Source: Geothrix oryzae (GTDB lineage Bacteria > Acidobacteriota > Holophagae > Holophagales > Holophagaceae). Taken from it: a stretch of DNA of 64,000 nt. The notes beneath the pieces are model-generated. The model had not been told where the DNA came from, made no database searches, and worked only from the letters and a program-made list of their open reading frames with translations. Shown here piece after piece: positions 42,273-50,587 of the stretch (positions within the stretch are counted from its first letter, which is position 1; every line of letters starts with the position of its first letter). The stretch is taken from positions 930,001 to 994,000 of the forward strand of contig NZ_AP027079.1 of assembly GCF_030295385.1 (NCBI RefSeq), in the 5' to 3' direction. Made by a program: the position numbers and the translations under genes.

Positions 42273-44855
42273 ATGGCTTTGAGGACGGGCATGGGTCAGA
42301 ACGGCTCCTTCTGGAAACGCATCGTGGCCCGTCGCTGGACGGCGGATGCGGCCATGCTTCCGATCCTGGGCCTCGTGGCCTACCTGCTGTTCCGGGCCTC
42401 GGCCTCGCTGCGGCCCGCCGAGGGGGCCGCCCTGATGATGGTGGCCGTGGGGTTGATCCTCCTGGGGCGCCGCTGGTTCTTCTGGTACCGGGATCTGGTC
42501 CCGGATGGGTTCATCGCCGACTGGGCCCACCTGATCCTCCAGGGGGACCGGACGCCCCACGCCCCTCCCCCGGGGCTCCACGAGGAGGCGAGGCTGGCCG
42601 CCACCGCCTTGAACGCCCTGATCGAGGACTGCCTCCGGACCCGGAGGGACCTGGAGCAGCTCCAGCAGGCGGTCGGGCGGGAGTGGCGGGACCTGGACGA
42701 CCTGCTGGGGCAGGCCCACCGGCAGCTTGCGGATGAGGCGGAAGCGCGGGATTCCGCGCGGGAGCGGCTGGAGACCTTCGGGCGGGACCTCAAGCGCAGC
42801 ATTGAGGGGCCTCTCCGGTTCGATCAGATCGAGCTGAACTACCGGCTCCGCCTGGACCAGCATCGCCTCCAGGGGCAGGCCTTCCGGACCTCGCTGGAAC
42901 AGGCGCAGGGGGGACTGGATCAGTTCGAGAACCTGCTGGAGGAACTCCAGGATTCGTTTCCCCGCCTGCGCCGGGAGGAGGATGCCCTCGGCCGGCTGGC
43001 GGACGCCAGCATCCGCCAGGGCGCCCGGCTGAGCCTGGCGGTGAAGGGGCTGGTGGCCCACACGCCGCGGCTTCTGGAAGAGACCAAGGCCCGGACCGAC
43101 CAGCTTCAACAGTTCCGGAAGTCGGCGGATGGGGTGCGCGATCAGGCCGAGGCCCTGGCGCGGCGGATCGATGCCTTCCGGGACGAGTCCCAGCAGCGGA
43201 TCCGGTCGTTCGGAGGGGCGCAGGGATCCCTCCGGATCATCGACCAGGCGGCCCAGCAGACCGGGCTCCTGGCCGTGAATGCGGCGATCCTGGCCCAGCA
43301 GGGTGGCGGCGGGGCCGGAATGCAGGCCATCGGCGGACGCCTGCGCAGCCTGGCGGAGCAGACTTCGGGCGGGGCCTCGAACCTGGAGCGCGCCCTGGAC
43401 CAGCATCAGCTGGAACTGGAACGGGAGAACACCGGCCTCTGGGACCTCCAGGAGGTGACCCAGCACCTGCGTTCCGGCATCCAGGAACTGCTGCGGGTGG
43501 CCGGACATCTGGATCAGCAGGGCCAGGACATGGAGCGGGCCCTGGAGACCCACCTCGGGCTGGTGGACCAGGTGCGCCAGACGGCGGATCGGGCCGAGCT
43601 TTCCCTCCACGAGGTGCGTGAGCGCTCGGCGGCGATCGAAGCGGCCCTGGAGCGACAGTGGGGCGTGGAGGCGAAGGTGTTCCCGGAGCGGGAACGCCTG
43701 GCCCGGATCGCCCACCACCTGGCCGAGGTGGGCGACGAATTCGCCCGCGTCAGCCAGCAGAACATCGACGAGACCTGGCACATCCTCATCGGCCACCAGG
43801 AGATCCGGCGCAGCGAGGCCTACCTCCAGATCGCCTCGGGCGGGTTGCCTGGCCTTCTCGGCTCGACGGATCAACCGGAATCGCCCGGGAACCGGCTCGT
43901 CTGGGCCCGGACCCAGCGTCACCCGCGTCTCCTGGTCGGATCCGGCTCTCAGCTGCCCATGGGGCGCCGGGACGAATCCGGTGAGGTGCGCCTGCGGCTG
44001 ATGGGGCTGGATGCGCTGGACCGGCCGGAACCTTCGGCCGTGGAAGCGTGGTCCTGCGATGCGGATGCGCGGGTGTGGAGCCTGAGGCTGATCGAGCCGC
44101 TGAGGACCGAAGACCATCGGCTCTCCCTGCTGGAAACCCTCAAGGAAAGCCCTCTGGTGGCCTGCCTTCCGGGGCTCGATCTGCGGATCTCCCCCGAGGG
44201 TGCCGACATCCTTCTGGCCACGCCCTATCCGGGATTTCCCGTATTCCTGGGCGGGCTCCGGCTCGAGATGCCGGTCGAAGCGGAGGCCTGGACTCAGGGC
44301 TTCCGGGAGATCGAACCCCGGGCCCCGTTCCACCAGCAGCTGATTTGGATCGGCCCCGAAGTGCACCCGGAGCTGCGGCAGGGCCTCATGCGCCTGATCC
44401 ACCACTGGGTGCGCGACGATCACCGGCACGAGAGCTTCATGCCTTGGCTGCCTTACGAAGGGAACCGTCCCCCTTGTCCCTGGCTCTCCGAGGGCGAGGT
44501 GACGGACCGTCTCGAGGGCTGGCCCGGGATCCGCTGCCTGGGCGTCGACGCCGATCCGACCCTCCTGCATCCCCTCAGAGACCGCCTGATCCAGGCGGGC
44601 GCCGTGGAAGGAGCGGAGGGTGCCGTGCTCTGTGCCATGGGGCTCGCCCACGCCCATCCCGAGGCCCTGCTCCTGAGGCTCTTCCAGGCCGACCTGGAGC
44701 TGGCCGGGGCCTTCCATCCCGAGCTGGTCCCCTTCCAATCGCGGCTTCGCGATGAGGTGCTGGCCGCGGAATCGAGCGATCCCTATCGCGCGGCCTGGCA
44801 GCTCCTGGAGGACCTGCAGCGGAAGGGGTGGGCCCTTCCGCTGCCATCCGCATGA
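42273..44855 (+). CDS. Orphan MCP-like membrane protein with unknown C-terminal domain
   Basis: 860 residues from ATG 42273 (ATG 42291 possible). Two hydrophobic helices at about 28-43 and 49-65 separated by a few residues, so almost no periplasmic loop. No HAMP domain is seen. A long coiled coil follows (about 100-530) with a chemoreceptor-like hairpin tip near 318-360: QQTGLLAVNAAILAQQ and LRSLAEQTS, altered from the usual EQTNLLALNAAIEAARAGE. The last 320 residues (about 540-860) form a globular domain that I do not recognise (LRLMGLDALDRPEPSAVEAW, LVACLPGLDLRISPEGADILLATPYPG). May be a scaffold rather than a chemoreceptor. Confidence 0.75.
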   Translation: MALRTGMGQNGSFWKRIVARRWTADAAMLPILGLVAYLLFRASASLRPAEGAALMMVAVGLILLGRRWFFWYRDLVPDGFIADWAHLILQGDRTPHAPPPGLHEEARLAATALNALIEDCLRTRRDLEQLQQAVGREWRDLDDLLGQAHRQLADEAEARDSARERLETFGRDLKRSIEGPLRFDQIELNYRLRLDQHRLQGQAFRTSLEQAQGGLDQFENLLEELQDSFPRLRREEDALGRLADASIRQGARLSLAVKGLVAHTPRLLEETKARTDQLQQFRKSADGVRDQAEALARRIDAFRDESQQRIRSFGGAQGSLRIIDQAAQQTGLLAVNAAILAQQGGGGAGMQAIGGRLRSLAEQTSGGASNLERALDQHQLELERENTGLWDLQEVTQHLRSGIQELLRVAGHLDQQGQDMERALETHLGLVDQVRQTADRAELSLHEVRERSAAIEAALERQWGVEAKVFPERERLARIAHHLAEVGDEFARVSQQNIDETWHILIGHQEIRRSEAYLQIASGGLPGLLGSTDQPESPGNRLVWARTQRHPRLLVGSGSQLPMGRRDESGEVRLRLMGLDALDRPEPSAVEAWSCDADARVWSLRLIEPLRTEDHRLSLLETLKESPLVACLPGLDLRISPEGADILLATPYPGFPVFLGGLRLEMPVEAEAWTQGFREIEPRAPFHQQLIWIGPEVHPELRQGLMRLIHHWVRDDHRHESFMPWLPYEGNRPPCPWLSEGEVTDRLEGWPGIRCLGVDADPTLLHPLRDRLIQAGAVEGAEGAVLCAMGLAHAHPEALLLRLFQADLELAGAFHPELVPFQSRLRDEVLAAESSDPYRAAWQLLEDLQRKGWALPLPSA

Positions 44856-44897
44856 CGCGCCTGTGACGGGCGGATCTGCTGAATGTTTCCGGTGGGG

Positions 44898-44926
44898 TTG
44901 ACAGCCGCGCTGCGCTGCCGATACCT
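44898..44926 (+). promoter_or_regulatory. Sigma-70-like promoter upstream of the TonB gene
   Basis: TTGACA at 44898-44903 and ATACCT at 44921-44926, spacing 17. About 135 bases ahead of ATG 45061. Could also drive rnpB, which begins 9 bases after this gene. Confidence 0.5.
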
Positions 44927-45060
44927 GATTCAAGCGATCTTTGGACCCCCTCCAGACGGTGTGTGATCCAGGGCCCGGGATTGCCGCCAACCGATGTCCA
45001 CCCCCAGCGGTGGCCGTTGGATCTGCGGGAGGCCACGGAACGCCACCCACAGGAGATGTC

Positions 45061-45819
45061 ATGTTCCCTTTCGCGTTCCCGCGCGGCCAGGGGCCTGCCT
45101 ACGCGGACCTGCCGCCCACCCTTCAGCCCTGCGCCATCGCGGCCTCGGCACCCCCTTCCGAGTATCGGCTTGCGGCGACCCTGTCCGGGCTGGTCTACCT
45201 CCTGATCGGAGGCGCGGCCCTGGCGCTGGCGTCTCTCGCGCCCGCCGCCATCCTGCAAGTGAACCGCCCCACGAAACCCGAGCGGATCATCGAGTTCGAG
45301 GGGCCGCGAATGCCGCGGTTCGTCGAGCACCGGCTCCCCGCATCCGGGGGCTCGGGTGGAGGCCTCGCCCTGCCCACGGCCCCGGCTGTGGCGGCGCCCC
45401 GCGTGGATCCTGAGGTCCCCGCGGCAAGCCTGCCCACGGAGAATCATCGCGGGGATCTTCCGGCAGGGGGGCCCGGGCGCGCCGATTCCCCGGCCCAGCC
45501 TAACGGATCGGCCCAGCCGATGGGAATGGCCAGCCCCGGGATTCGCGACTTCACCATGGTCGGGTTGACGGAGCTTCGTCGCGTGGAGCCGGTGTACCCG
45601 GACTTCGCCCGCCGCGCGCGCATCCAGGGCTCGGTGGTCCTCTCGATGACGGTGGACGACCAGGGCTTGCCGATCCAGGTGCAGGTACTGGAAGGCCCCC
45701 AGGCCCTCCACGAGGCCGCCCTGCAGGCGGCGCGGCAGTGGCGCTTCGAGCCGGCCCGGATCGATGGCCGGTCCGTGGCCGCCCGCTTCAAGCTCACCTT
45801 GAACTTCCGGCTGAGGTGA
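45061..45819 (+). CDS. TonB-family energy transducer protein
   Basis: 252 residues from ATG 45061 (GGAG upstream). One N-terminal membrane helix at about 40-62 (AATLSGLVYLLIGGAALALASLAP), a Pro/Gly-rich periplasmic spacer, and a TonB C-terminal domain: RRVEPVYPDFARRARIQGSVVLSMTVDDQGLP, HEAALQAARQWRFEPARIDG. It transmits energy to outer-membrane receptors by family; ExbB/ExbD are not in the window. Ends 9 bases before the RNase P RNA. Confidence 0.88.
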   Translation: MFPFAFPRGQGPAYADLPPTLQPCAIAASAPPSEYRLAATLSGLVYLLIGGAALALASLAPAAILQVNRPTKPERIIEFEGPRMPRFVEHRLPASGGSGGGLALPTAPAVAAPRVDPEVPAASLPTENHRGDLPAGGPGRADSPAQPNGSAQPMGMASPGIRDFTMVGLTELRRVEPVYPDFARRARIQGSVVLSMTVDDQGLPIQVQVLEGPQALHEAALQAARQWRFEPARIDGRSVAARFKLTLNFRLR

Positions 45820-45827
45820 TACCGTGA

Positions 45828-46193
45828 AGGCGTGGGTCAGGGCGTCGCTGTCCGCAAGGGCAGAGGAAAGTCCGGGCTCCGCAGGGTGCTGGGCCTGGTA
45901 ACGCCAGGGCGGGGTGACCCGACGGACAGTGCAACAGAGAACAGACCGCCGATGGATCCTCGGATCACAGGTAAGGGTGAAACGGTGGGGTAAGAGCCCA
46001 CCGCCGGACTGGCAACAGGACGGGCATGGTAAACCCCCCAGGGAGCAAGACCAAATAGGCCGGCGCACCGCGCAAGCGGCGAGGGTTGACCCGACCGAGC
46101 CGGCGGGTAGGTCGCACGAGGTGGGTGGTGACATTCATCCCAGAGGAATGACGCTCCACGACAGAACCCGGCTTACCGATCCACCACGGCCTC
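45828..46193 (+). ncRNA. rnpB: RNase P RNA, bacterial class A
   Basis: All conserved blocks are visible in order: GAGGAAAGTCCGGGCTCC, GGTAACGCC, CAGTGCAACAGAGA, CCGCCGATGG, AGGTAAGGGTGAAA, GGTAAGAGCCCACC, ATGGTAAACC, GAGCAAGACCAAATAGG, GGGTAGG, and the 3' ACAGAACCCGGCTTA followed by GATCCACCACGGCC, which pairs with GGCGTGGGTC at the 5' end (P1). It cleaves tRNA leaders. Ends are approximate. Confidence 0.96.
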
Positions 46194-46566
46194 CGCAAGG
46201 GGGCCGTGCTCAATATCCTCCGGGGGTCCCCCCCGCAACGCATGCGTTGCGGGGATCTAAGGGCGCGCTGCGCGCACACCCCCGGACCCCCGCGCTCAGC
46301 CCGGCGAAGCCGTGCCTCGCTTTGTCCTGCTTTCGGGGTTAGGCGTGGTGCTGACAAGGGGGACTGGGCGAAGTGCGGGGGCTGTTTCACGCCTCTTTGA
46401 TTGGAGTAGGCTGGTTTCCTCTCTGGATAGGCCTCTGATTCGTTCCTCCCATCGCCATCCCCGCACGCCTGGAACGGGCGCTGGAGTCGTGCGCCCCGGC
46501 TGACGCAAGGGCGTGGCACCCCGCAGGGCCGCCATCGCCGCGGCCGGATGAATCTGTTTCCCGGAG
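46194..46566. other. Intergenic region after rnpB
   Basis: About 370 bases between rnpB and the GNAT gene. The first third is the nested palindrome described separately; the remainder is GC-rich with no ORF, tRNA or clear promoter that I can support. The rnpB terminator may be part of the palindrome. Confidence 0.5.
46221..46292. repeat. Nested palindromic repeat element
   Basis: Outer stem CGGGGGTCC (46221-46229) / GGACCCCCG (46284-46292), enclosing a perfect 24-base palindrome CCCCGCAACGCA/TGCGTTGCGGGG (46231-46254) and a second hairpin GCGCGC-T-GCGCGC (46263-46275). The three-stem layout resembles dispersed intergenic repeats of the REP/MITE kind; only one copy is in the window. Confidence 0.65.
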
Positions 46567-47331
46567 ATGCCCATGTTCCATGACCTACCCAGCCTGGCCC
46601 GCCGTCTCGAGAGTGCCCAGGCCCGTCAGAACGAGCGTTTCAACCAGGCCGCCGGTGGCCGCAGCCTCCCGGTGGGCGGCGGCTTCGCCCATGTCCGCGG
46701 CCCGGGCCATCCGCTGAATCAGGCGTTGGGTCTGATCGATCCGATCACCGAGGCAGACCTCGACGCCATCGAATCCTTTCTCGGCACGCCGACGGTGCTG
46801 GAGCTGAGCCCCGGCGCCGATCCCGATCTATGGCCCCTGCTCGCCCGGCGGGGCTATCGCCTGCAACAGTTCCAGCAGCTGTGGATCCGCTCCCTGGCCG
46901 GGGTGGAGGAGGCTCCGCCACCATCGGAGGTCCGCCGGGCAGAGCTCGGGGAGGCCGGCTCCTACAACCGGATCGTGGCGGCGGGGTTCATGGATCAGGA
47001 CGATTGGCGCGGTCTGGTCCCTCCCTTCGAGGTCTCTCTCGCGGTCCCGGATGCCTGGGGGTTCCTGGCCATCGTGGATGGAGAGCCCGCGGGGGGCGGC
47101 ATGCTCGGGATCGTCGACGGCGTGGCCCTTCTGTCGGGCGACGCCGTGATCCCCTCCTTCCGGGGCCGGGGCCTGCAGAAGGCGCTCATCCGGGCCCGCC
47201 TGGCCTTTGCGCAAGGGCGCGGCTGCGACCTTGCCTGCGCCTCCACGGCGCCGGGAACGGCCAGCCAGCGTTCGTACGAAGCCTGTGGCTTCCGCGTGGG
47301 CTATCCCAAGGTGGAGATGGCCCGGGACTGA
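46567..47331 (+). CDS. GNAT-family N-acetyltransferase
   Basis: 254 residues (ATG 46573 also possible; GGAG upstream). The C-terminal half is a GNAT fold: GFLAIVDGEPAGGGMLGIVDGVALLSGDAVIPSFRGRGLQKALIRARLAFA, with the acetyl-CoA loop RGRGLQ, then SQRSYEACGFRVGY. N-terminal half is a second, weaker GNAT-like lobe. Substrate unknown. Confidence 0.82.
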   Translation: MPMFHDLPSLARRLESAQARQNERFNQAAGGRSLPVGGGFAHVRGPGHPLNQALGLIDPITEADLDAIESFLGTPTVLELSPGADPDLWPLLARRGYRLQQFQQLWIRSLAGVEEAPPPSEVRRAELGEAGSYNRIVAAGFMDQDDWRGLVPPFEVSLAVPDAWGFLAIVDGEPAGGGMLGIVDGVALLSGDAVIPSFRGRGLQKALIRARLAFAQGRGCDLACASTAPGTASQRSYEACGFRVGYPKVEMARD

Positions 47332-47355
47332 TCGGCGCGATGCGATAGTGGGGGG

Positions 47356-48510
47356 ATGCGTCGCCCCGCACCCCCCACTGCCGCGCTCCTCGTGACGGCC
47401 CTCGCCTTCCATGTGGACATGCTCCTCTACTACCTGCTGGTGCCCCTTCTGCCGCGGTATGCCCGGGAGCTGCAGCTCAACCAGATGGAGGTGGGGATTC
47501 TCTTCGGCAGCTACGCCGTGGCGCTGCTGCTGGCGACTTTTCCCGTGGCTCTGCTCACGGACCGCTACGGCCGCCGCCGCCCCATGCTCTGGGGCCTGGC
47601 GGGACTGATGGTCACGACGCTGGTATTCGCGGTGTCGAAGCAGTACTGGCTGCTGGTGCTGGCGCGCTTCCTCCAGGGCGTCGCCGGCGCGGCGACCTGG
47701 CTGCCGGGCATGGCCCTGCTGGCGGATCACTTCCCGGCCGAGTCCCGGGGCAAGGCCATGGGCACGGCCTTCGCCGCCGCGAATCTCGGGGTGCTGATCG
47801 GGCCTCCGCTCTCGGGTTTCCTCGATCAGCATGGCGGTCCCTCCACGCCTTTCCTGCTGGGCGCGGTCCTGGTGGGCCTGGACGCGGCGGGCCGGGCCTT
47901 CCTGCTGCCGGTGACGGAACCGGCAAGAGGCCCGAGACTCCCTTTTCGACAGTTGCTGTCCAACCGAACCATCCGGGTCTTCGCCGGTGCCATGGCGCTG
48001 GGCTCCTGCCTGTGGGCCCTCCTGGAATCCACCCTGCCGCTGGATTTCGATCGCAGGCTGGGCCAGTCCCCGACGCAGATCGGCCTCTGTTTCGCGGGGG
48101 CGGCCGTGGCGCATACCCTCACCTCACCCTTGATGGGCCGTTTGTCCGACCGCATCGGCCGGGCCCGGGTGTTGCGCGTGGGGCTGATCCTGGTGGCGAT
48201 CCTGCTGCCCCTTCCTGCCCTGCTGCCCCGGTCCTGGATGGTGGTGGTGGCCATGATGGGACTGGGCAGCACGGCAAGCTTCATCATGAGCCCCTGCAGT
48301 CCCGCCGTGGCGGACCAGGTGGAGCGGCTGGGGAGCCAGAGCTTCGCCTCGGCCTTCTCCATCCTGAACCTGGCCTACTCCGTGGGCATGATGGTGGGCC
48401 CTCTGGTGGGAGGAGCCCTGGTACAGGGTTTGGGGCTGGCCTGGGCCTTGAGTCTGTCCGGCCTCGGCTTTGCCGCCTACCTGCTGGCCATGAAGGGCGT
48501 CAAGGCCTGA
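47356..48510 (+). CDS. MFS transporter
   Basis: 384 residues with about 12 hydrophobic segments. MFS motif A appears as LTDRYGRRRPMLWG after TM2 and again as LMGRLSDRIGRARVL in the second half. RFLQGVAGAATWLPGMALLADHFPAESRGKAMG is the TM4-TM5 motif of drug-type antiporters. Substrate cannot be told. It starts 24 bases after the GNAT gene and overlaps the convergent methyltransferase gene by 11 bases. Confidence 0.88.
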   Translation: MRRPAPPTAALLVTALAFHVDMLLYYLLVPLLPRYARELQLNQMEVGILFGSYAVALLLATFPVALLTDRYGRRRPMLWGLAGLMVTTLVFAVSKQYWLLVLARFLQGVAGAATWLPGMALLADHFPAESRGKAMGTAFAAANLGVLIGPPLSGFLDQHGGPSTPFLLGAVLVGLDAAGRAFLLPVTEPARGPRLPFRQLLSNRTIRVFAGAMALGSCLWALLESTLPLDFDRRLGQSPTQIGLCFAGAAVAHTLTSPLMGRLSDRIGRARVLRVGLILVAILLPLPALLPRSWMVVVAMMGLGSTASFIMSPCSPAVADQVERLGSQSFASAFSILNLAYSVGMMVGPLVGGALVQGLGLAWALSLSGLGFAAYLLAMKGVKA

Positions 48511-49216
48511 CGGCCCGGTAGATCCACCGCTCGGCCGCGGCGTCCCAGGGGCGTCCATCCAGGCCGCCATAGGCCTCGATGGCGCGGAAGCCGGCCTGCG
48601 CGAGACATGCCTGGACCTCGGCATCCGTGGGAATCCAAATGTCGTGGCGGAAGGCCTGGCCCTGGCAGCGTCGCTCGGTGAGGATGCGCCGGTGGTCGGG
48701 GCTCCAGGTGGCGCGCTCCTGGTAGCCCTCGTGGGGAAAGTCCAGCCAGTAGCCTTCCACTTCCGCCACGGAGGAGCGCAGGAAGTCCCGGCCCACCAGA
48801 TCCAGGAGCAGGGCACCGCCGGGGCGCAGGACCCGGGCGGCTTCCGACAGCTGGCGGAGGTTCTCCTCCTCCGTGGCGAAGTAGCCCCAGCTTGTGAACG
48901 CGCAGAAGACGCCATCGGCGCAGCCGCCGCGGAAGGGGAGGTTCCGGAGGTCCAGGCGGGCCAAGGGCGCGGGGTGTTCCTCGGCGTGGCGGCGCAGGTT
49001 GAGGGTGCTCAGGTCGCCTCCGACCACCTCCAGGCCCCGGGCCTTCAGGTGGGGATGGAGGCGGCCCCAGCCGCAGGGCAGGTCCAGCACGCGGCTCCCG
49101 GCCGGGAGATCCAGCAGGGCCGCGAGCGCAGGGCCTTCCAGGGCGGCATCGGCCGCCTTGTCCGCGTAGATCTGGAAATAGGCGGGGTGATCGAAATCCC
49201 AGGCGAACCAGTCCAT
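48500..49216 (-). CDS. Class I SAM-dependent methyltransferase
   Basis: 238 residues from ATG 49216. Motif I VLDLPCGWGRLHPHLKARG near 46, acidic GGDLSTLN near 68, motif post-I DGVFCAFTSWGYF near 105, and RVLRPGGALLLDLVG near 133. Small-molecule or protein methylation; substrate unknown. Confidence 0.87.
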   Translation of the reverse strand: MDWFAWDFDHPAYFQIYADKAADAALEGPALAALLDLPAGSRVLDLPCGWGRLHPHLKARGLEVVGGDLSTLNLRRHAEEHPAPLARLDLRNLPFRGGCADGVFCAFTSWGYFATEEENLRQLSEAARVLRPGGALLLDLVGRDFLRSSVAEVEGYWLDFPHEGYQERATWSPDHRRILTERRCQGQAFRHDIWIPTDAEVQACLAQAGFRAIEAYGGLDGRPWDAAAERWIYRAVRP

Positions 49217-49259
49217 GGAACGAGTGTGGCAGGGCGCCCGGACCCTTCGGAGGAAACAA

Positions 49260-49288
49260 GCAGAAGCCCGGCTCAGCCGGGCTTCTGC
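49260..49288 (-). terminator. Intrinsic terminator of the winged-helix gene
   Basis: GCAGAAGCCCGGC / GCCGGGCTTCTGC, 13 bp stem, 3-base loop, followed on the minus strand by TTGTTTCC. Confidence 0.85.
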
Positions 49289-49309
49289 GCGGGGCACCCT
49301 CGGAGAGGA

Positions 49310-49861
49310 TTACTCCTCGTCGGACTCCGCCTTCACCAGCTTCACCGTGGGAGGCACCTGGGGCGTATTCACCATGCCCTTCCATACATAGCGTGTGCCC
49401 CGCTTCTGGCCGCTCTTGGTGATGAGCTTGGCTTCCTCCAGTTCCGTGAACAGGCGGCGAAGCGTGGCCGGCGCCCAGTCGCAATCCTTGAGGTCCAGGG
49501 CCACCTGGGCCTCGAAGCTGCTGAGGGAACCCTGGTCCTGGAGCTTCTGCATCAGGCCCTGTTTCAGATCCTCCAGCTCGGGTTTGGAACGGCGGGCCTT
49601 GGTCTTGAAGCCGGTGGGCTCGGCGGCCGCCACCGGGGCGGCGGGCTTGGCCGCGATCGGCGCAGGAGCCTGGACCCGGGCGGGAACCTCAGCCTGGACC
49701 AGCAGGCCATCCAGATAGATGTCGCCTCGCTCGGGCCGGAACATCACCACCACGGAGCCGGGTGCGAGGCCTTCCTGCTGAAGGGTGGTAATGATCCGCT
49801 CGCCGATGCGGGTTTCCTGTTCCGGCGAGAGGTTGGGGGACTGGATAATGACGACGGCCAT
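49310..49861 (-). CDS. Tautomerase-like plus winged-helix hypothetical protein
   Basis: 183 residues. Residues 1-58 (AVVIIQSPNLSPEQETRIGERIITTLQQEGLAPGSVVVMFRP) look like a 4-oxalocrotonate tautomerase fold but lack the catalytic Pro after Met. A Pro/Ala linker follows, then residues 95-165 form a winged-helix (LKQGLMQKLQDQGSLSSFEAQVAL, LRRLFTELEEAKLITKSGQKRGTRYVW). It diverges from fur over a palindromic spacer. Possible regulator, not recognised as a known family. Confidence 0.65.
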   Translation of the reverse strand: MAVVIIQSPNLSPEQETRIGERIITTLQQEGLAPGSVVVMFRPERGDIYLDGLLVQAEVPARVQAPAPIAAKPAAPVAAAEPTGFKTKARRSKPELEDLKQGLMQKLQDQGSLSSFEAQVALDLKDCDWAPATLRRLFTELEEAKLITKSGQKRGTRYVWKGMVNTPQVPPTVKLVKAESDEE

Positions 49862-49881
49862 GGCGGCTCCATTATGTATAC

Positions 49882-49893
49882 GATGAATTCATC
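49882..49893. promoter_or_regulatory. Palindromic operator candidate between the winged-helix gene and fur
   Basis: Perfect 12-base palindrome GATGAATTCATC with partly symmetric flanks (TATAC on the left, ATACC on the right), in an AT-rich spacer of about 105 bases that separates the two divergent genes. It lies 20 bases upstream of one start and 73 of the other. Could be bound by Fur or by the winged-helix protein. Confidence 0.5.
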
Positions 49894-49966
49894 ATACCCT
49901 TTCTTTTTTCAGCAGTAAAATGCGATTAGCCGGGTGGACCGGATAGACTTCCCCACCGAGGATCCC

Positions 49967-50467
49967 ATGCGAAAGCAGAAGACCGACCGCCCCGAAGAAC
50001 AGCAGCGTTTCGAGACCTTCCTGCGCTCGCGCCAGTTGAAGTTGACGGGCGAGCGGCTGGAGCTGGTGGAGGAGGTCTTCGGCCAGGCCCACCATTTCGA
50101 CGCGGACCAGCTCCACATGGCCTTGAAGCAGAAGGGCAAGGCCATCAGCCGCGCCACCGTCTACCGCACCCTCGACCTGCTGGTGCAGTGCGGGCTGGTG
50201 CGGAAGAGCAGCTTCGGCGACCAGCACGCCCACTACGAGGCAGTGCGGAGCGACGAGCATCACGACCACCTGATCTGCCTGAACTGCGACGCCATCATCG
50301 AGTTCTTCCGGCCCAAGCTCGAGGCACTCCAGGACACCATCTGCCAGGAATACGGGTTCAAGCCCATGCACCACAGCCACCAGATTTTCGGCCTCTGCAA
50401 GGACTGCCAGGCGCTGGAGACCGACGCCCCCACCCTCGCGCACCGGTTGAGCCAGTTGAATGTTTGA
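49967..50467 (+). CDS. Fur-family metal-dependent transcription regulator
   Basis: 166 residues from ATG 49967 (GAGG upstream). Winged helix ISRATVYRTLDLLVQCGLVRKSS, HHDHLICLNC metal/dimer motif and a second CKDC pair, so the structural zinc site (two CxxC) is complete. Could be Fur, PerR or Zur. The feoAB operon 6 kb downstream would fit an iron-responsive Fur, though that is inference. Confidence 0.88.
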   Translation: MRKQKTDRPEEQQRFETFLRSRQLKLTGERLELVEEVFGQAHHFDADQLHMALKQKGKAISRATVYRTLDLLVQCGLVRKSSFGDQHAHYEAVRSDEHHDHLICLNCDAIIEFFRPKLEALQDTICQEYGFKPMHHSHQIFGLCKDCQALETDAPTLAHRLSQLNV

Positions 50468-50491
50468 ATGTTCTCCGGGGGTATGCGCCTA

Positions 50492-50514
50492 GAAGCCCGG
50501 CAGAGCCGGGCTTC
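50492..50514 (+). terminator. Hairpin after fur
   Basis: GAAGCCCGGC / GCCGGGCTTC, 10 bp stem with AGA loop, 25 bases after the fur stop; poor T-run. Nearly the same stem as at 49260-49288. Confidence 0.6.
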
Positions 50515-50587
50515 GGCTTGTCCCTCGGCCTCATGCCTTCGGTCTCATGGTCGTAGCCCGCGGCCCCGCGAGGCGCTAGGCTAGGCC

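Noticed and set aside
42180-45062. 960-residue minus-strand frame opposite the MCP-like gene
   Set aside because: Composition is that of an antisense frame; no motifs, while the plus frame has helices and the hairpin tip.
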